A stretch of 64,000 nucleotides of DNA from Salivita marina. Lineage in GTDB: Bacteria; Pseudomonadota; Gammaproteobacteria; Pseudomonadales; Azotimanducaceae. Position numbers and translations under genes: made by a program. Positions 15,617 to 24,689 of this stretch are shown in pieces. The notes below the pieces were generated by a model. The model saw only the letters and a list, made by a program, of their open reading frames with translations, was not told the origin of the DNA and ran no database searches. Where the stretch lies: assembly GCA_038144425.1 (NCBI GenBank), contig JAYQNS010000004.1:310001-374000 (forward strand), read 5' to 3'. The number at the start of each line of letters is the position of its first letter. Positions within the stretch are counted from its first letter, which is position 1.

Positions 15617-17445
15617 TACTCTTCTCCCGCCTGGTAAACGACCTTACCCCCCACCATGGTCAGCCACACCTTCGCGTTCAGGAGGGCCTGGGGATTGTCC
15701 CGCCCCACCTGTACTAGATTCCGGTCCCACACCACCAGATCGGCCAAGCGCCCAGGGGTCAGCCGGCCCTTATCGGCCTCCTCAAAGGCGGCCCAAGCCG
15801 GGTTGTAGGTGTAGGCCTCGATGGCCTCTTCGATGGTCAAGCGCTGCTCCGGGAACCACCCGGCCTCCGGCGTGCCCTTGAGCGTCTGGCGGGTCACGGC
15901 GGCGTAAAGCCCATAGATGGGGCTGAGGTAATAGCGTGCGGCGTTAGTCCCGGGAGCGTCGCTGCCAAAGACCAGCACGGCGCCGCTGTTTTTCAGATCC
16001 CGAAAGGCATAGGCGCCGATGGACCGAACCGGGCCGATGCGCTCTTCCATCCATCGCATGTCGTCGGAGACATGGTAAGGGTTCACCTCGGCCACCAAAT
16101 TCAGTTCCCCAAACCGCGGCATGTCCTCGGGCCGCACCACCTGGGCGTGAATGATCCGCCAGCGATGGTCCGAGTCCACGAGGTTATGGCGCGTGAGCAC
16201 CCGCTCAAAGATATCCAACAAAATACGGTTTCCCAGGGTGCCAATGGCATGGATATGCGGCGGCACTCCCGTGGGCAGCCACTGCTCCAGGAGCCGCTCC
16301 ATGTTCCCCGGGGGCGCGTCCGTATAGTGATCGTCGGGCGTCAAGGAAAAGGCAATGCCTTCCTCCGCTTCCGGAAGCATGGGAGTGCGCAGCTGGCCCC
16401 GATTCCCTGGAGCGTGGTCGTAATCCGTAAAGAACATGGCGCTCGAGTTCCCCATGATCCCGTCGACCCAGCCCTTGAAGCCGACGAGGCGCAGCCAGTC
16501 ATCGCCGAAGCCGCGACTGAGGCCCAGCGCATTCACGGGCTCCCCCTGGAAAATATTGGGACGAATATTAATCCGCGCCGTGAGATCGCCGCTGCCCTTG
16601 AGGTGCTGGTAGGCCTGCACCTGCTCAGCGCTACTCAAATCCTGAATGGTCGTCACCCCGCCCCGGCGCGCAGCGTCCAGGACGGCCTGCACTTCCACAA
16701 GACGCTGAGCGAAGGGCTTCTCGGGAATGGCCGCCTGTACGAGGCGCACAGCCGCCCCTCGAAGCACGCCGGTGGCGCGACCGGCCCCGTCCCGTTCGAT
16801 GACACCCCCCGGGGGATTCTCGGTGGCGTCGTCGATGCCCGCCGCCGCCAAGGCCAAACCATTGGCCAAAAAGGCGCTGCGATCAAACTTCGATAGGAGC
16901 ACGGGATGGGCCGGGGAGACGGCGTCGATCATGGTTCGGTGCGGGGTAAAGGGCTGGGCCTTCTCTGCCGCCGGAGCATCGGCGCTGGCCCCCTCGTCCC
17001 CCTGGGCCCACTGCTCGTAGGCACCCCAGTCCCCGCGCAGGATCCAGCTGCCATCAGGCAGCCGCTGCGCAGCAGCGCCGACCCGTTCCCGTAGGCAGGC
17101 CTCCGCGTGGCAATCCAGCAAGTTCACCCCCACCAGCAACGCACCCGTACTGTCGACGTGCACGTGCCCGTCGTTGAAGCCCGGGGACAGGAAAGCCCCC
17201 TGGAGGTCTTCCACGCGGGTTTCCGGCCCGATCCACGCTTCCACAGCGGCGTCATCGCCGACGGCAACGATCCGCGACCCCGCCACGGCCAGGGCCTGGG
17301 CCCAAGGCTGGGTCGGATCCAGGGTGTAGATCTCGGCGTTCCGAAACACCGTATCGGCATACTGGGCCGCGCCCGCCGGACCGGCAATCAGAACCGCAAG
17401 CAGGCCCAAGGTCCCCAAGCACTGCCAATTTTGCCGACGTTTCAT
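15616..17445 (-). CDS. Exported YtcJ-like metal-dependent amidohydrolase
   Basis: 609 aa with a signal peptide (KRRQNWQCLGTLGLLAVLI, then AGPAGAAQ). The amidohydrolase_3 layout is clear: a composite beta-sandwich strand (ADTVFRNAEIYTLDPTQPWAQALAV), the metal-site HVHVD in FLSPGFNDGHVHVDSTGAL, HIHAIGTLGNRILLD, IIHAQVVRPEDMPRF, the C-terminal metal Asp in LVFGSDAPG, and the closing GRLADLVVWDRNL. COG1574 members hydrolyse N-acyl or amide bonds of poorly known substrates. Being exported and translationally coupled to a BCCT transporter, it may cleave a periplasmic conjugate of a quaternary amine. This is inference; no substrate residue diagnostic was found. Confidence 0.85.
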   Translation of the reverse strand: MKRRQNWQCLGTLGLLAVLIAGPAGAAQYADTVFRNAEIYTLDPTQPWAQALAVAGSRIVAVGDDAAVEAWIGPETRVEDLQGAFLSPGFNDGHVHVDSTGALLVGVNLLDCHAEACLRERVGAAAQRLPDGSWILRGDWGAYEQWAQGDEGASADAPAAEKAQPFTPHRTMIDAVSPAHPVLLSKFDRSAFLANGLALAAAGIDDATENPPGGVIERDGAGRATGVLRGAAVRLVQAAIPEKPFAQRLVEVQAVLDAARRGGVTTIQDLSSAEQVQAYQHLKGSGDLTARINIRPNIFQGEPVNALGLSRGFGDDWLRLVGFKGWVDGIMGNSSAMFFTDYDHAPGNRGQLRTPMLPEAEEGIAFSLTPDDHYTDAPPGNMERLLEQWLPTGVPPHIHAIGTLGNRILLDIFERVLTRHNLVDSDHRWRIIHAQVVRPEDMPRFGELNLVAEVNPYHVSDDMRWMEERIGPVRSIGAYAFRDLKNSGAVLVFGSDAPGTNAARYYLSPIYGLYAAVTRQTLKGTPEAGWFPEQRLTIEEAIEAYTYNPAWAAFEEADKGRLTPGRLADLVVWDRNLVQVGRDNPQALLNAKVWLTMVGGKVVYQAGEE

Positions 17446-17475
17446 AAGCGTCTCTCCCCCGATGACGCCGAAACT

Positions 17476-19587
17476 CTACGGGGCGAGGGACGTAGGGTCC
17501 AGCCAACGGTGCCCCCCAGAGGCGTCGAGGGCGAGCCAGAGCGTAGCCTCCGGAAAGCGCTCCGGCGCATGGGAGACCACGATGCGCGTCATGGGCCAAG
17601 CGTTAATGCGCCGGGCGAGGGTGTGGGCGCCGGCGTCGTCGAGCCCCGCCGTGACCTCATCGAGAATGAGCAAGTCCGGCTGCCGATAGAGCGCCCTTGC
17701 CAGCAGGAGCCGCTGCCGCTGCCCCCGGGAGAGCCCCTCCCCCTCCGGGCCGAGGCAGGTATCGAGCCCGAGAGGACATTGGCGGAGCCAGGCCCGAAGA
17801 CCCACCATAGCGATGACGCGATAGAGCGCGGCGTCCTCCGGGTCCGGATCGAAGTAGGCAATGTTGTCCCGCAGGGTCGCGGCAAAAAGCGCGTCCCGCT
17901 GAAGCACGGCCCCCAGACGCCCTCGCGTGGGGGCAAGGGCTGGAGTAGGAGCACCTTCGGCCCAGAGCGCTGCCTCGTCAAAGGTGAGCGCGCCCGTGCG
18001 CGGAGGAGAAAGGCCGGCGAGGAGCGAAAGGAGGGAGCTCTTCCCCGCTCCCGAGGGACCCGTAATCAGCAGCAAGCCCCCCGCAGGGAGGGAGAAGGTC
18101 ACCGGGGCCAGCTGCCATCCCGGCCTGGGAAAGGGCGTGAGATTGTCTGCTGCTAGCCGCAGGGGGGCGAAGCGACGGAGGCCCAGAGCCAGCCCCCCGC
18201 CCTCTACGGGATCGGCGAGCGCGCCGGCCAGGCGCTGGGCATGAAGGGGCAGCAGGAAGGCCTGCCCAAGGCCCTGGAGAAGCGCCATCATGCGGCTCAA
18301 AAAATGGCTCTTGAAACTGATAAAGGCATAGAACATGCCCAGGGTGAGGGTACCCGCCAGCACGGCCTCGGCCCCCAGGAAGACGAGAAGCCCCTGCTCC
18401 ACCCCAAAGATCAGGCTTTCCAGGGCTCCTAGGCCCAGTCCCGTACGCCCCTCCCTCCATCGCGCCTCCGCGCCCGCGGCGCTGGCCTCCGCAATGCGGT
18501 TAACCAGCTGGGGCACCACTCCGTGGAGCTTCGCTGCCCGAAGCCCGGCAAAGGTCCCAAGGAAACGCGCCTCCATCTCTACCCCCGTCAGCAGGGTGGC
18601 CTCCGCCTGGCGGCGGAGCCGGGGGCGCAAAGCCATGAGCACGCCGCTGTAGAGCGCGAGCGCAAGCACGGTCACCGCTGTCAGCGTTGGGGCGTAGGCC
18701 AGCATGAGCGCCAGGGTCGAAAGGGCCATAACTGCATCGAGCAGCGCCAGCACCACCCCCTGGGTGAGGGCCTCCCGCAGGGGGCCGAGGGCCCCAAGTC
18801 GCGCGCCCAAATCCGCCGCATCGCGATGCTCGAAAAAAACCAGGGGCTGATGGAATACGCGGCTTAGGAAAGCCGTCCCCAGGCGATGTCCCAGCCGTTC
18901 CCCAAGACGTAGCATCCAGTCGCCCCGGAGCGTGGTGAGCAAAGCCCGAAGGCCGACAAGGAGCAGGAAGGCCAACAGGAGAATAAGGAGAAGGTCTTCA
19001 TCCTCCCGGGTGACCGCCTCGTCTACCACCAGCTGCACGTAAAGAGGTGACAAAAGCGCCAGCCCCTGAAGCAGAAGCGTGGCGAAGAACAGCATGAGCA
19101 TGGGTCTGGCAAGCTCAGCCCGAAGCATGGGCCAAAGGGGCGCCAAAAGGGGTCGGAGCCTGGAAATCACGCCCGGCGCCGATTCGGACTTCAGGGGCGC
19201 CTCCAGCTCCAGCGCGTAGCCCGTGAAGTGCTCCTGAAAGGCCGCGTCAGACAGCCAAAGATCGCCCCGGGCCGGATCGAGGATGCGCCAGCGCCCGGGA
19301 CGGCGCTCCGCGAGCACCACGAAATGGTTGCCATCCCAGTGCAGCAGCGCCGGCGCAGGGAGATCGGCGAGCGCCGCGCAGGAACGATGACGAGGAATAA
19401 ATGCCAGGTCCACCTCCGCGCCAAGCTGACGCAGTGCGCGAAGCGATTGACCCCGTCCCGCGCCACCAGCGAGGGTTCGAAGGGCGGCCATATCCCCGCC
19501 GAAGCCCTGAGCCCGAGCGAGCATCAATACGCAGCAGAGACCACATTCCTGCGGCGCCGCCTGCCCGACCCAGCGGATCGTCCTCAC
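17476..19587 (-). CDS. Peptidase-containing ABC exporter (C39 type, CvaB/HlyB-like)
   Basis: 703 aa. The N-terminal C39 peptidase has all catalytic residues: C15 in QECGLCC, H88 in HWDGNHFVVL and D104 in ILDPARG. Six membrane segments follow (about 155-430), then an ATPase with Walker A GPSGAGKSSLLSLLAG, a slightly divergent signature LSRGQRQRLLLARAL and Walker B LLILDEVTAG. Such exporters cut a double-glycine leader and secrete the peptide through the inner membrane. It starts with GTG directly after the stop of the fusion protein gene (TAG-GTG, no gap). No outer-membrane partner and no obvious Gly-Gly precursor are found nearby. The cargo is unknown: microcin-like, RTX-like or another small peptide. 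Confidence 0.92.
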   Translation of the reverse strand: MRTIRWVGQAAPQECGLCCVLMLARAQGFGGDMAALRTLAGGAGRGQSLRALRQLGAEVDLAFIPRHRSCAALADLPAPALLHWDGNHFVVLAERRPGRWRILDPARGDLWLSDAAFQEHFTGYALELEAPLKSESAPGVISRLRPLLAPLWPMLRAELARPMLMLFFATLLLQGLALLSPLYVQLVVDEAVTREDEDLLLILLLAFLLLVGLRALLTTLRGDWMLRLGERLGHRLGTAFLSRVFHQPLVFFEHRDAADLGARLGALGPLREALTQGVVLALLDAVMALSTLALMLAYAPTLTAVTVLALALYSGVLMALRPRLRRQAEATLLTGVEMEARFLGTFAGLRAAKLHGVVPQLVNRIAEASAAGAEARWREGRTGLGLGALESLIFGVEQGLLVFLGAEAVLAGTLTLGMFYAFISFKSHFLSRMMALLQGLGQAFLLPLHAQRLAGALADPVEGGGLALGLRRFAPLRLAADNLTPFPRPGWQLAPVTFSLPAGGLLLITGPSGAGKSSLLSLLAGLSPPRTGALTFDEAALWAEGAPTPALAPTRGRLGAVLQRDALFAATLRDNIAYFDPDPEDAALYRVIAMVGLRAWLRQCPLGLDTCLGPEGEGLSRGQRQRLLLARALYRQPDLLILDEVTAGLDDAGAHTLARRINAWPMTRIVVSHAPERFPEATLWLALDASGGHRWLDPTSLAP

Positions 19588-20724
19588 CTAGGGACCCACA
19601 CTTCGACGCAGGGGCTCGAGCAGGCGCCCAAGGGCACTTTGCGACTCAAGCTTAAGCACCCCTTGCACGGCCATGCCGACCTCCAGAGTCGGTGGTATCC
19701 GACCGAGCCCTGGGGCCGCGGGAAGTACCGTAACGTGAAGGCGCTCAGGCTGTCCGTCGCCATGGGCAAGGCTACGCTGGCGCACGCGCCCGGGCAGGGT
19801 GCCGTAGCGGTGGGCAGGAAAGCTTTGGAGGGAGAGGCGCAGGGTTTGCCCTGGGACACCGGCGCCGGCGGTGGCGGCCGTGAGGGGGAAAACTGCCTCT
19901 AAGGTGCCGGCTCCGGGAGCCAGGGTCGCGAGGAGCGCCCTGGCCTCGAGGCTGTCCCCGGGAGTGCCCGGAAGAGTGAGCAAGCGTCCGCCCTGCGGTG
20001 CCCGCAGGACCCAGCGACGCTGGGCGCGAAGGCGACTTAACTTAGCCTCGAGGACGGCGACGCGGCTGGCCAGGGCCTCTGCAGCATCTGCCTCGGCCAG
20101 GCGTTGACGGGTTTCCGCGAGGGCAAGCTGGGCCCGCTCTCGTTGAAGCCCGCGGGCCTCCTGAAGGAGCCGAAGGAGCTGGCTCTCGGCCCCGAAGCGC
20201 TGGAGCTCGGCCTGCGCCGTGAGCATGACCGGCAGCTGAAGCGCCGGGGAAGCGCCAGGGCTCAGCAGCGGCGCTAGCAGTCCTTCAAGCGTTTCCAGCT
20301 GCTGCTGCGCATGGGCCTGGGCCCGGCGATTCTGTGCCGCGGCCTGATCCAGCGCCTCTCGCAGAGCCTGGGAGGCTGCGCGGCCGTCCCGACGCCGCGC
20401 CCCCTGATCCCGCTGCAAGGCCTGAACCCGCCGCCATTCCAGAAGCACGCGCTCATGCTCTGCTTCCAGGCGCACTCGATCGGAAGCATAAATCAGCAGC
20501 AGGGGGGTACCGGCTGCAACTCGCGCCCCCGGTTCAGCAAGCTGCGGGCCCCGCACCCCGGAATGGGGCGCGCGCAGCTGAAGCAACCCTCCCTCCGGCG
20601 CAAGCCAGCCGTGAAGGGTTTCGCTTCGGGGGTAGGGCAGGAGCGCCAGGGCGAGCACGAGGGCGAGCATCCCCGCGATCCCTGCCAGAAGCAGGGACCA
20701 GCGCAGCCGAGGTGCGGGGGCCAC
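19588..20724 (-). CDS. HlyD-family membrane fusion protein of the C39 exporter
   Basis: 378 aa with one N-terminal membrane segment (LRWSLLLAGIAGMLALVLALALLPY), a split lipoyl-like domain (LHGWLAPEGGLLQLRAPHSGVRG ... RWVLRAPQGGRLLTLPGTPGDSL) and a long Ala/Glu/Gln/Arg coiled coil between about residues 80 and 240. This is the CvaA/HlyD layout that bridges an inner-membrane ABC exporter to a TolC-type channel. GTG 20724 is the only plausible start: an in-frame TGA lies 51 nt upstream and no other initiation codon intervenes. It is immediately upstream of the ABC gene, so the pair forms one export unit. Confidence 0.85.
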   Translation of the reverse strand: MAPAPRLRWSLLLAGIAGMLALVLALALLPYPRSETLHGWLAPEGGLLQLRAPHSGVRGPQLAEPGARVAAGTPLLLIYASDRVRLEAEHERVLLEWRRVQALQRDQGARRRDGRAASQALREALDQAAAQNRRAQAHAQQQLETLEGLLAPLLSPGASPALQLPVMLTAQAELQRFGAESQLLRLLQEARGLQRERAQLALAETRQRLAEADAAEALASRVAVLEAKLSRLRAQRRWVLRAPQGGRLLTLPGTPGDSLEARALLATLAPGAGTLEAVFPLTAATAGAGVPGQTLRLSLQSFPAHRYGTLPGRVRQRSLAHGDGQPERLHVTVLPAAPGLGRIPPTLEVGMAVQGVLKLESQSALGRLLEPLRRSVGP

Positions 20725-20828
20725 AGCAGCCCCGGGGGTAGCGGTGGGAGCGAGAAGGACACCATGGCCCCAGTCTCAACGCACCGAGGCGAAGGACTCC
20801 ATCGCTTAGGCGGCGGGGTTCGCGCGCC

Positions 20829-21584
20829 TTAGCGGCTGTTCTTGGGATCCAGAGCTGCGAGAAAGGCGCGAATACGCGCCGCATTGGCCCCAAGATCGCT
20901 TTGCCCAACGCGAGAAACGGAGCGCACATCTACCTGGGCTTGCCGTGGCCCCAGGGCTCGGATGCGAATGACCACATCGTCAATGAAGCCGTAGAGCGCC
21001 GTTTGATCGTAAGCCTCAATGAGCCCCCCAGCCGGATCCGAGGCCACGAGCGTCCACCCCTGGGCAGCGACCACGGCCTCGGCTCGGGAGAAGACCGCGG
21101 CGGGATCCGAGTCGATCACCAGAGGCGCGAGGTCAGCGTAGTGCTCCGCCATAAGCGGGGCGAGGGTCTCCCGATCATAGTCGAGGCCGTTGGGCGCCGA
21201 AGCGCGCAGAGGAACCACGGCGACGAAGGCCGGGGGATCGACCAGATCGGTGCTGATGTCATGAATAGCCGGAACGTTCCGGGCTAGAGCGAACTGCCCC
21301 CCCATCTGCACCAGCACGGCAAGGCTCAAGGCGCTCCCGAGGAGGACGTGGAGGCGATCGGCGGGGCGCCCTCCCCTAAGCCACAGCACGAAACCAAATA
21401 GACCAAAAAGGAACGCCAGAAAGGCCAGCACGGTGGCCATAGCCGGAAGCATCAGCACCGCCCCCTGCACGCCAGCCAGACCTAAGCGGTACGCCAAAGG
21501 CGCAAGCACCAAGAGAACGGCTGCAAAAGCGGCCCCTACCAGGGAAAAGCGCGCCCACCAGGACGGTTGAAGATGATCGGTCAT
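20829..21584 (-). CDS. Membrane protein with DUF1499 domain
   Basis: 251 aa. Three hydrophobic segments occupy the first about 105 residues (FSLVGAAFAAVLLVLAPLAY, LMLPAMATVLAFLAFLFGLFGFVLWL, LHVLLGSALSLAVLVQMGG). The rest matches DUF1499: VPAIHDISTDLVDPPAFVAVVPLR near 105-130, then DPAAVFSRAEAVVAAQGWTLVASDPAGGLIEAYDQTALYGFIDDVVIRI. The function of DUF1499 is not known. It is 104 nt upstream of the HlyD-like gene and 43 nt downstream of the thiolase-like gene, all on one strand; whether it belongs to either unit is open. Confidence 0.8.
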   Translation of the reverse strand: MTDHLQPSWWARFSLVGAAFAAVLLVLAPLAYRLGLAGVQGAVLMLPAMATVLAFLAFLFGLFGFVLWLRGGRPADRLHVLLGSALSLAVLVQMGGQFALARNVPAIHDISTDLVDPPAFVAVVPLRASAPNGLDYDRETLAPLMAEHYADLAPLVIDSDPAAVFSRAEAVVAAQGWTLVASDPAGGLIEAYDQTALYGFIDDVVIRIRALGPRQAQVDVRSVSRVGQSDLGANAARIRAFLAALDPKNSR

Positions 21585-21627
21585 TGCCTTGCTCTCTTCC
21601 TCTTAACGGAGCCCGTGATCCAAAGGC

Positions 21628-23160
21628 TTACCCCTTCGGGGTAAAGCGGTTAACCGGCGCACCGGCAGTGACGGAGCCGGCGACGCCCAGGAAGTCCTCC
21701 TCCGTCATGGCGGTGAGGAGCGCCTGATCCTGCGGCACGTGCGCACAGAAGCGCGCCCCATCCTCCAGGCGGCCTACGACAATGCCCAGCTCTGGGGTTC
21801 CTTCCCGACCGAAAGTGACCGTGTAGGTCTCCACCACAGCGGCCCCCTCCGGCGCGGCCTCTATTCGGGGATGGGCGGTGGCCTCGATGCGGCCCTGGTA
21901 GCTCGCCGGTTCTTTTCGCACCCAGGGCACGTCCCCTTGAACCGACGCCGGCGGCTCGGTGCTGTAAATCCCAGCGGAGTGCTTGGTTAGGTAACCACCA
22001 TTGGCCGTCACTAGGCCATAGGTGCCTGGTGCCGCGCGCAGCGTATCGGCCATGGAGGCAATGGAGTTCATCACGTAATTGTTGCCCGCCCCGCCGTGAA
22101 AAGGCAGGCCCCCGGTAATGGTGAGGGGGCGAGGATCATCCTTTGCGATGCCGAACTCGTCCCGGGCGATCTGCACCGCGCTCGGGAAGCAGGAATAGAT
22201 ATCAATGTGATCGAGTCCGGAGGCGTCGCATCCGGCCATGGCGTAGGTTTCCTCCGCAAGGGTTCGGATCGCCACGGAGCTATGGTAATTCTCTCGGTCC
22301 AGCACGTGCCACAGCTCGCTCGTATCGGCGCAGCCGTGAAGGTACAGCCAGCGGTCCTCGGGAATGCCCAGAGACCGGGCTTTGCCCACGGAGGTCAAGA
22401 GAAGGGAAGCGGCCTGATTGATTTGGTTCATGGCATTCATGAACTTGGTGTAGGGCCAGCCCACGTAGCGATTACTCGGGGTAGCCGTGGCGATTTCCTC
22501 GGCGGAGCGCGCCACGGGAAACCAGGCATGGGGATGGCGCGCAGCCACCTCGGAGAAACGGGAAAACAGCTCGCCCATGACTTGCTGATGCTCGGCGATG
22601 CTGTGCCCGTAATGACCGCGCAGGGCATTCTCGTAGAGGGGATAGGCCGTGGCGGGAATCATCAGGCCGTGGGCATCCTCAATGTCGTTGGACATCTTCT
22701 TCTCGTCGACGAGATAGGAGGGCTTGCGGTCCGTGGGCTCTTCCCAGGGCGGCGTAATCCCCGCCTTTAGCAGCTTACGTCCGTTATCCATGGCTTCTGC
22801 GCCGGAAAAGAGGGCAAGCTCGCAGCGCCCCTCGGCGATGGCCTGGGCGTAGCGATTCACCAGGTACTGGGGGCCATTGCCGCCGTTGGGCATCAGCCAC
22901 TGAGCGGCAGAACTGGCGCCGAGGCGCTTAGCCAGGGCTTCTGGAGAGTTGGGCGTGGACTCCCGGAAGCTGCGCACCACCACCAGCGTGTCCACCTGTT
23001 CTAAGGCCGCCCGACCTAGATGCGCGTCGGCCAGAGCGGCTTCCGTCGCCTGCACCATCAAATCCACGGGGGACGATAGGCCCTCGAGGCCCGGCGTCTT
23101 TTCCGTGATCTGGCCCACGCCGACCAAGATGGGCATCCGATCCATTGCGCTGCTGCTCAT
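21628..23160 (-). CDS. Thiolase-like protein without catalytic cysteines (TLP type, extra C-terminal domain)
   Basis: 510 aa, about 110 residues longer than a normal thiolase. The N-terminus (PILVGVGQITEK) and body follow the acetyl-CoA acetyltransferase-like family found in mycobacteria and marine gammaproteobacteria, which carries an extra C-terminal beta domain (ETYTVTFGREGTPELGIVVGRLEDGARFCAHV). The segment that should hold the nucleophilic Cys reads LMPNGGNGPQYLVN, and the second active-site Cys region reads TANGGYLTKHSAGI; both cysteines are absent, although FHGGAGNNY keeps the His loop. Ordinary thiolysis is therefore unlikely. It lies 33 nt after the P450 gene on the same strand. Possible roles are CoA-ester binding, hydration or aldol-type chemistry; none is shown by sequence. 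Confidence 0.8.
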   Translation of the reverse strand: MSSSAMDRMPILVGVGQITEKTPGLEGLSSPVDLMVQATEAALADAHLGRAALEQVDTLVVVRSFRESTPNSPEALAKRLGASSAAQWLMPNGGNGPQYLVNRYAQAIAEGRCELALFSGAEAMDNGRKLLKAGITPPWEEPTDRKPSYLVDEKKMSNDIEDAHGLMIPATAYPLYENALRGHYGHSIAEHQQVMGELFSRFSEVAARHPHAWFPVARSAEEIATATPSNRYVGWPYTKFMNAMNQINQAASLLLTSVGKARSLGIPEDRWLYLHGCADTSELWHVLDRENYHSSVAIRTLAEETYAMAGCDASGLDHIDIYSCFPSAVQIARDEFGIAKDDPRPLTITGGLPFHGGAGNNYVMNSIASMADTLRAAPGTYGLVTANGGYLTKHSAGIYSTEPPASVQGDVPWVRKEPASYQGRIEATAHPRIEAAPEGAAVVETYTVTFGREGTPELGIVVGRLEDGARFCAHVPQDQALLTAMTEEDFLGVAGSVTAGAPVNRFTPKG

Positions 23161-23193
23161 TTCTCCCTCCCCTTTATTTCCTAAACCCGCGCC

Positions 23194-24450
23194 TTACTTT
23201 AAGCGATAGCGAATGGGCAGGCTCTTGAGCCCTCCCACAAAAGCTGCCTGGGCATACTGAGGCGTGCCATCGAGTTCGATGTGTTCCACCCGCTCGAGAA
23301 GCGCCCGATACAGCGCTTCCATTTCCATGCGCGCCAAGTGCTGCCCGAGGCACACGTGCGCGCCGTAGCCGAAGGCCAGGTTACGTGCCGCGGGACGCTC
23401 CACTCGAAACTCGAAGGGCGCTTCAAAGACCTCTTCGTCCCGGTTGGCCGAGGGGTACCACAGAATCACCGACTCTCCCGCTTTGATGATCTTATCCCGA
23501 AGGGGCGTATCCACCGTGGCGGTGCGCATGAAGTGGCGCACTGGGGACACCCAGCGAATCATTTCGTCTACCGCGCCAGCGAGGTGGCGATCGGGGTCGG
23601 CGCGGAGCTTATCGAACTCCCCGGGGTTTTCGAGCAGGGCCAGGAGCCCGCCCGCGGTGGAGCTGCTTGTGGTGTCGTGCCCCGCCGTGGCGACGATGAT
23701 GTAGTACCCCGCCGCTTCAAGATCGTTGATGGGGGCACCGTCGATTTCCGCATTGGCAATGATCGAGGCGACGTCATCCCGGGGGTTCTTCCGCCGATCC
23801 TCGGAAATGCCCTTGAAATAGGCCTCAAAGTCCTCCACGACCTGACCGATAGACATGAGATCGAAGGAGCGCTGCACATCCGGATCCGTGGACCCGAAGA
23901 GCTCCTGAGTGAGCTTCAGCATGATGGGCTCGTCCTCCTCGGGAACCCCAAGGATGGACATGACCACACGCAGGGGATACCAAACGGCGAGGTCCTTTAC
24001 AAAGTCGCAGCGCCCCCCAAACTCCGCAAGCCGGGAAACGTACTGGTCGGCCAGCGCATCCACCGTAGCCTTCATGCTCTGGAGACGCTGACGCGTGAAC
24101 CAGGCCGCGGTGAGCATTCGGTACTTCATGTGGTCCGGGTCATCCATCTGCACCAGGGAGCGCACCAAGTGCTTCCGGCCCGTCAGGGCGGTGATGGCCT
24201 CTGTGACCATCACGGGGGCAAGGGTGGGCCGGGGATCATTGATAAAGCCCTGCTTATCCCGCTCGATGGCCATCACGTCGGCGTGCTTCGTGATGGCATA
24301 GAAGGGTTCGTACCCCTCCGGCGTCATGTGACGCACCGGGTCGTTCGCCCGGAGCCAGGTCAGGTAGGCGTGGATGCGGGTCTCGTCGGCCCAGGTCACC
24401 GGGTCGATGAGGGCGTGATCCAGCGCTGCGCCTTCAGGGATGGTAATCAT
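23194..24450 (-). CDS. Cytochrome P450 (bacterial soluble, CYP125/CYP142-like group)
   Basis: 418 aa, full length and without a membrane anchor, so a soluble class I P450 needing ferredoxin and reductase not encoded here. Signatures seen are the I-helix oxygen-activation motif ATAGHDTTSSS (about residue 243), the K-helix ExxR in DEMIRW, the PERF-like region, and the heme loop FGYGAHVCLGQHLARME with the Cys ligand. Overall similarity in these regions is to sterol- or terpenoid-oxidising bacterial P450s, but subfamily and substrate are inferences. It is first in a minus-strand unit with the cysteine-less thiolase-like gene and is divergent from the RND operon. Confidence 0.93.
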   Translation of the reverse strand: MITIPEGAALDHALIDPVTWADETRIHAYLTWLRANDPVRHMTPEGYEPFYAITKHADVMAIERDKQGFINDPRPTLAPVMVTEAITALTGRKHLVRSLVQMDDPDHMKYRMLTAAWFTRQRLQSMKATVDALADQYVSRLAEFGGRCDFVKDLAVWYPLRVVMSILGVPEEDEPIMLKLTQELFGSTDPDVQRSFDLMSIGQVVEDFEAYFKGISEDRRKNPRDDVASIIANAEIDGAPINDLEAAGYYIIVATAGHDTTSSSTAGGLLALLENPGEFDKLRADPDRHLAGAVDEMIRWVSPVRHFMRTATVDTPLRDKIIKAGESVILWYPSANRDEEVFEAPFEFRVERPAARNLAFGYGAHVCLGQHLARMEMEALYRALLERVEHIELDGTPQYAQAAFVGGLKSLPIRYRLK

Positions 24451-24689
24451 GACTGCCTCCTTCCTTCTAGAACCCCATCATAGCCTTCCTTTCTGACAGA
24501 GCTCCCCCTTGCGGAAATCCAACTTCATATTTTTTAACGCCTTCCCCCTTCTCTGGGCTGCGCCGCTGCGCATACTGAACCCCCTTACCTGTCTAGGGAG
24601 ACGCCCTGGACATCTTACGGACACCGGTCACAATGCGCCCTTCCCCCGCGTCGCCGTCGCGGCGCGGCTCCCGGCGCATGAGGAATTCT

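Noticed and set aside
23281..24483. Plus-strand open frame of 400 codons opposite the P450
   Set aside because: The P450 carries all heme and I-helix motifs on the minus strand; the other frame is a codon-bias shadow.
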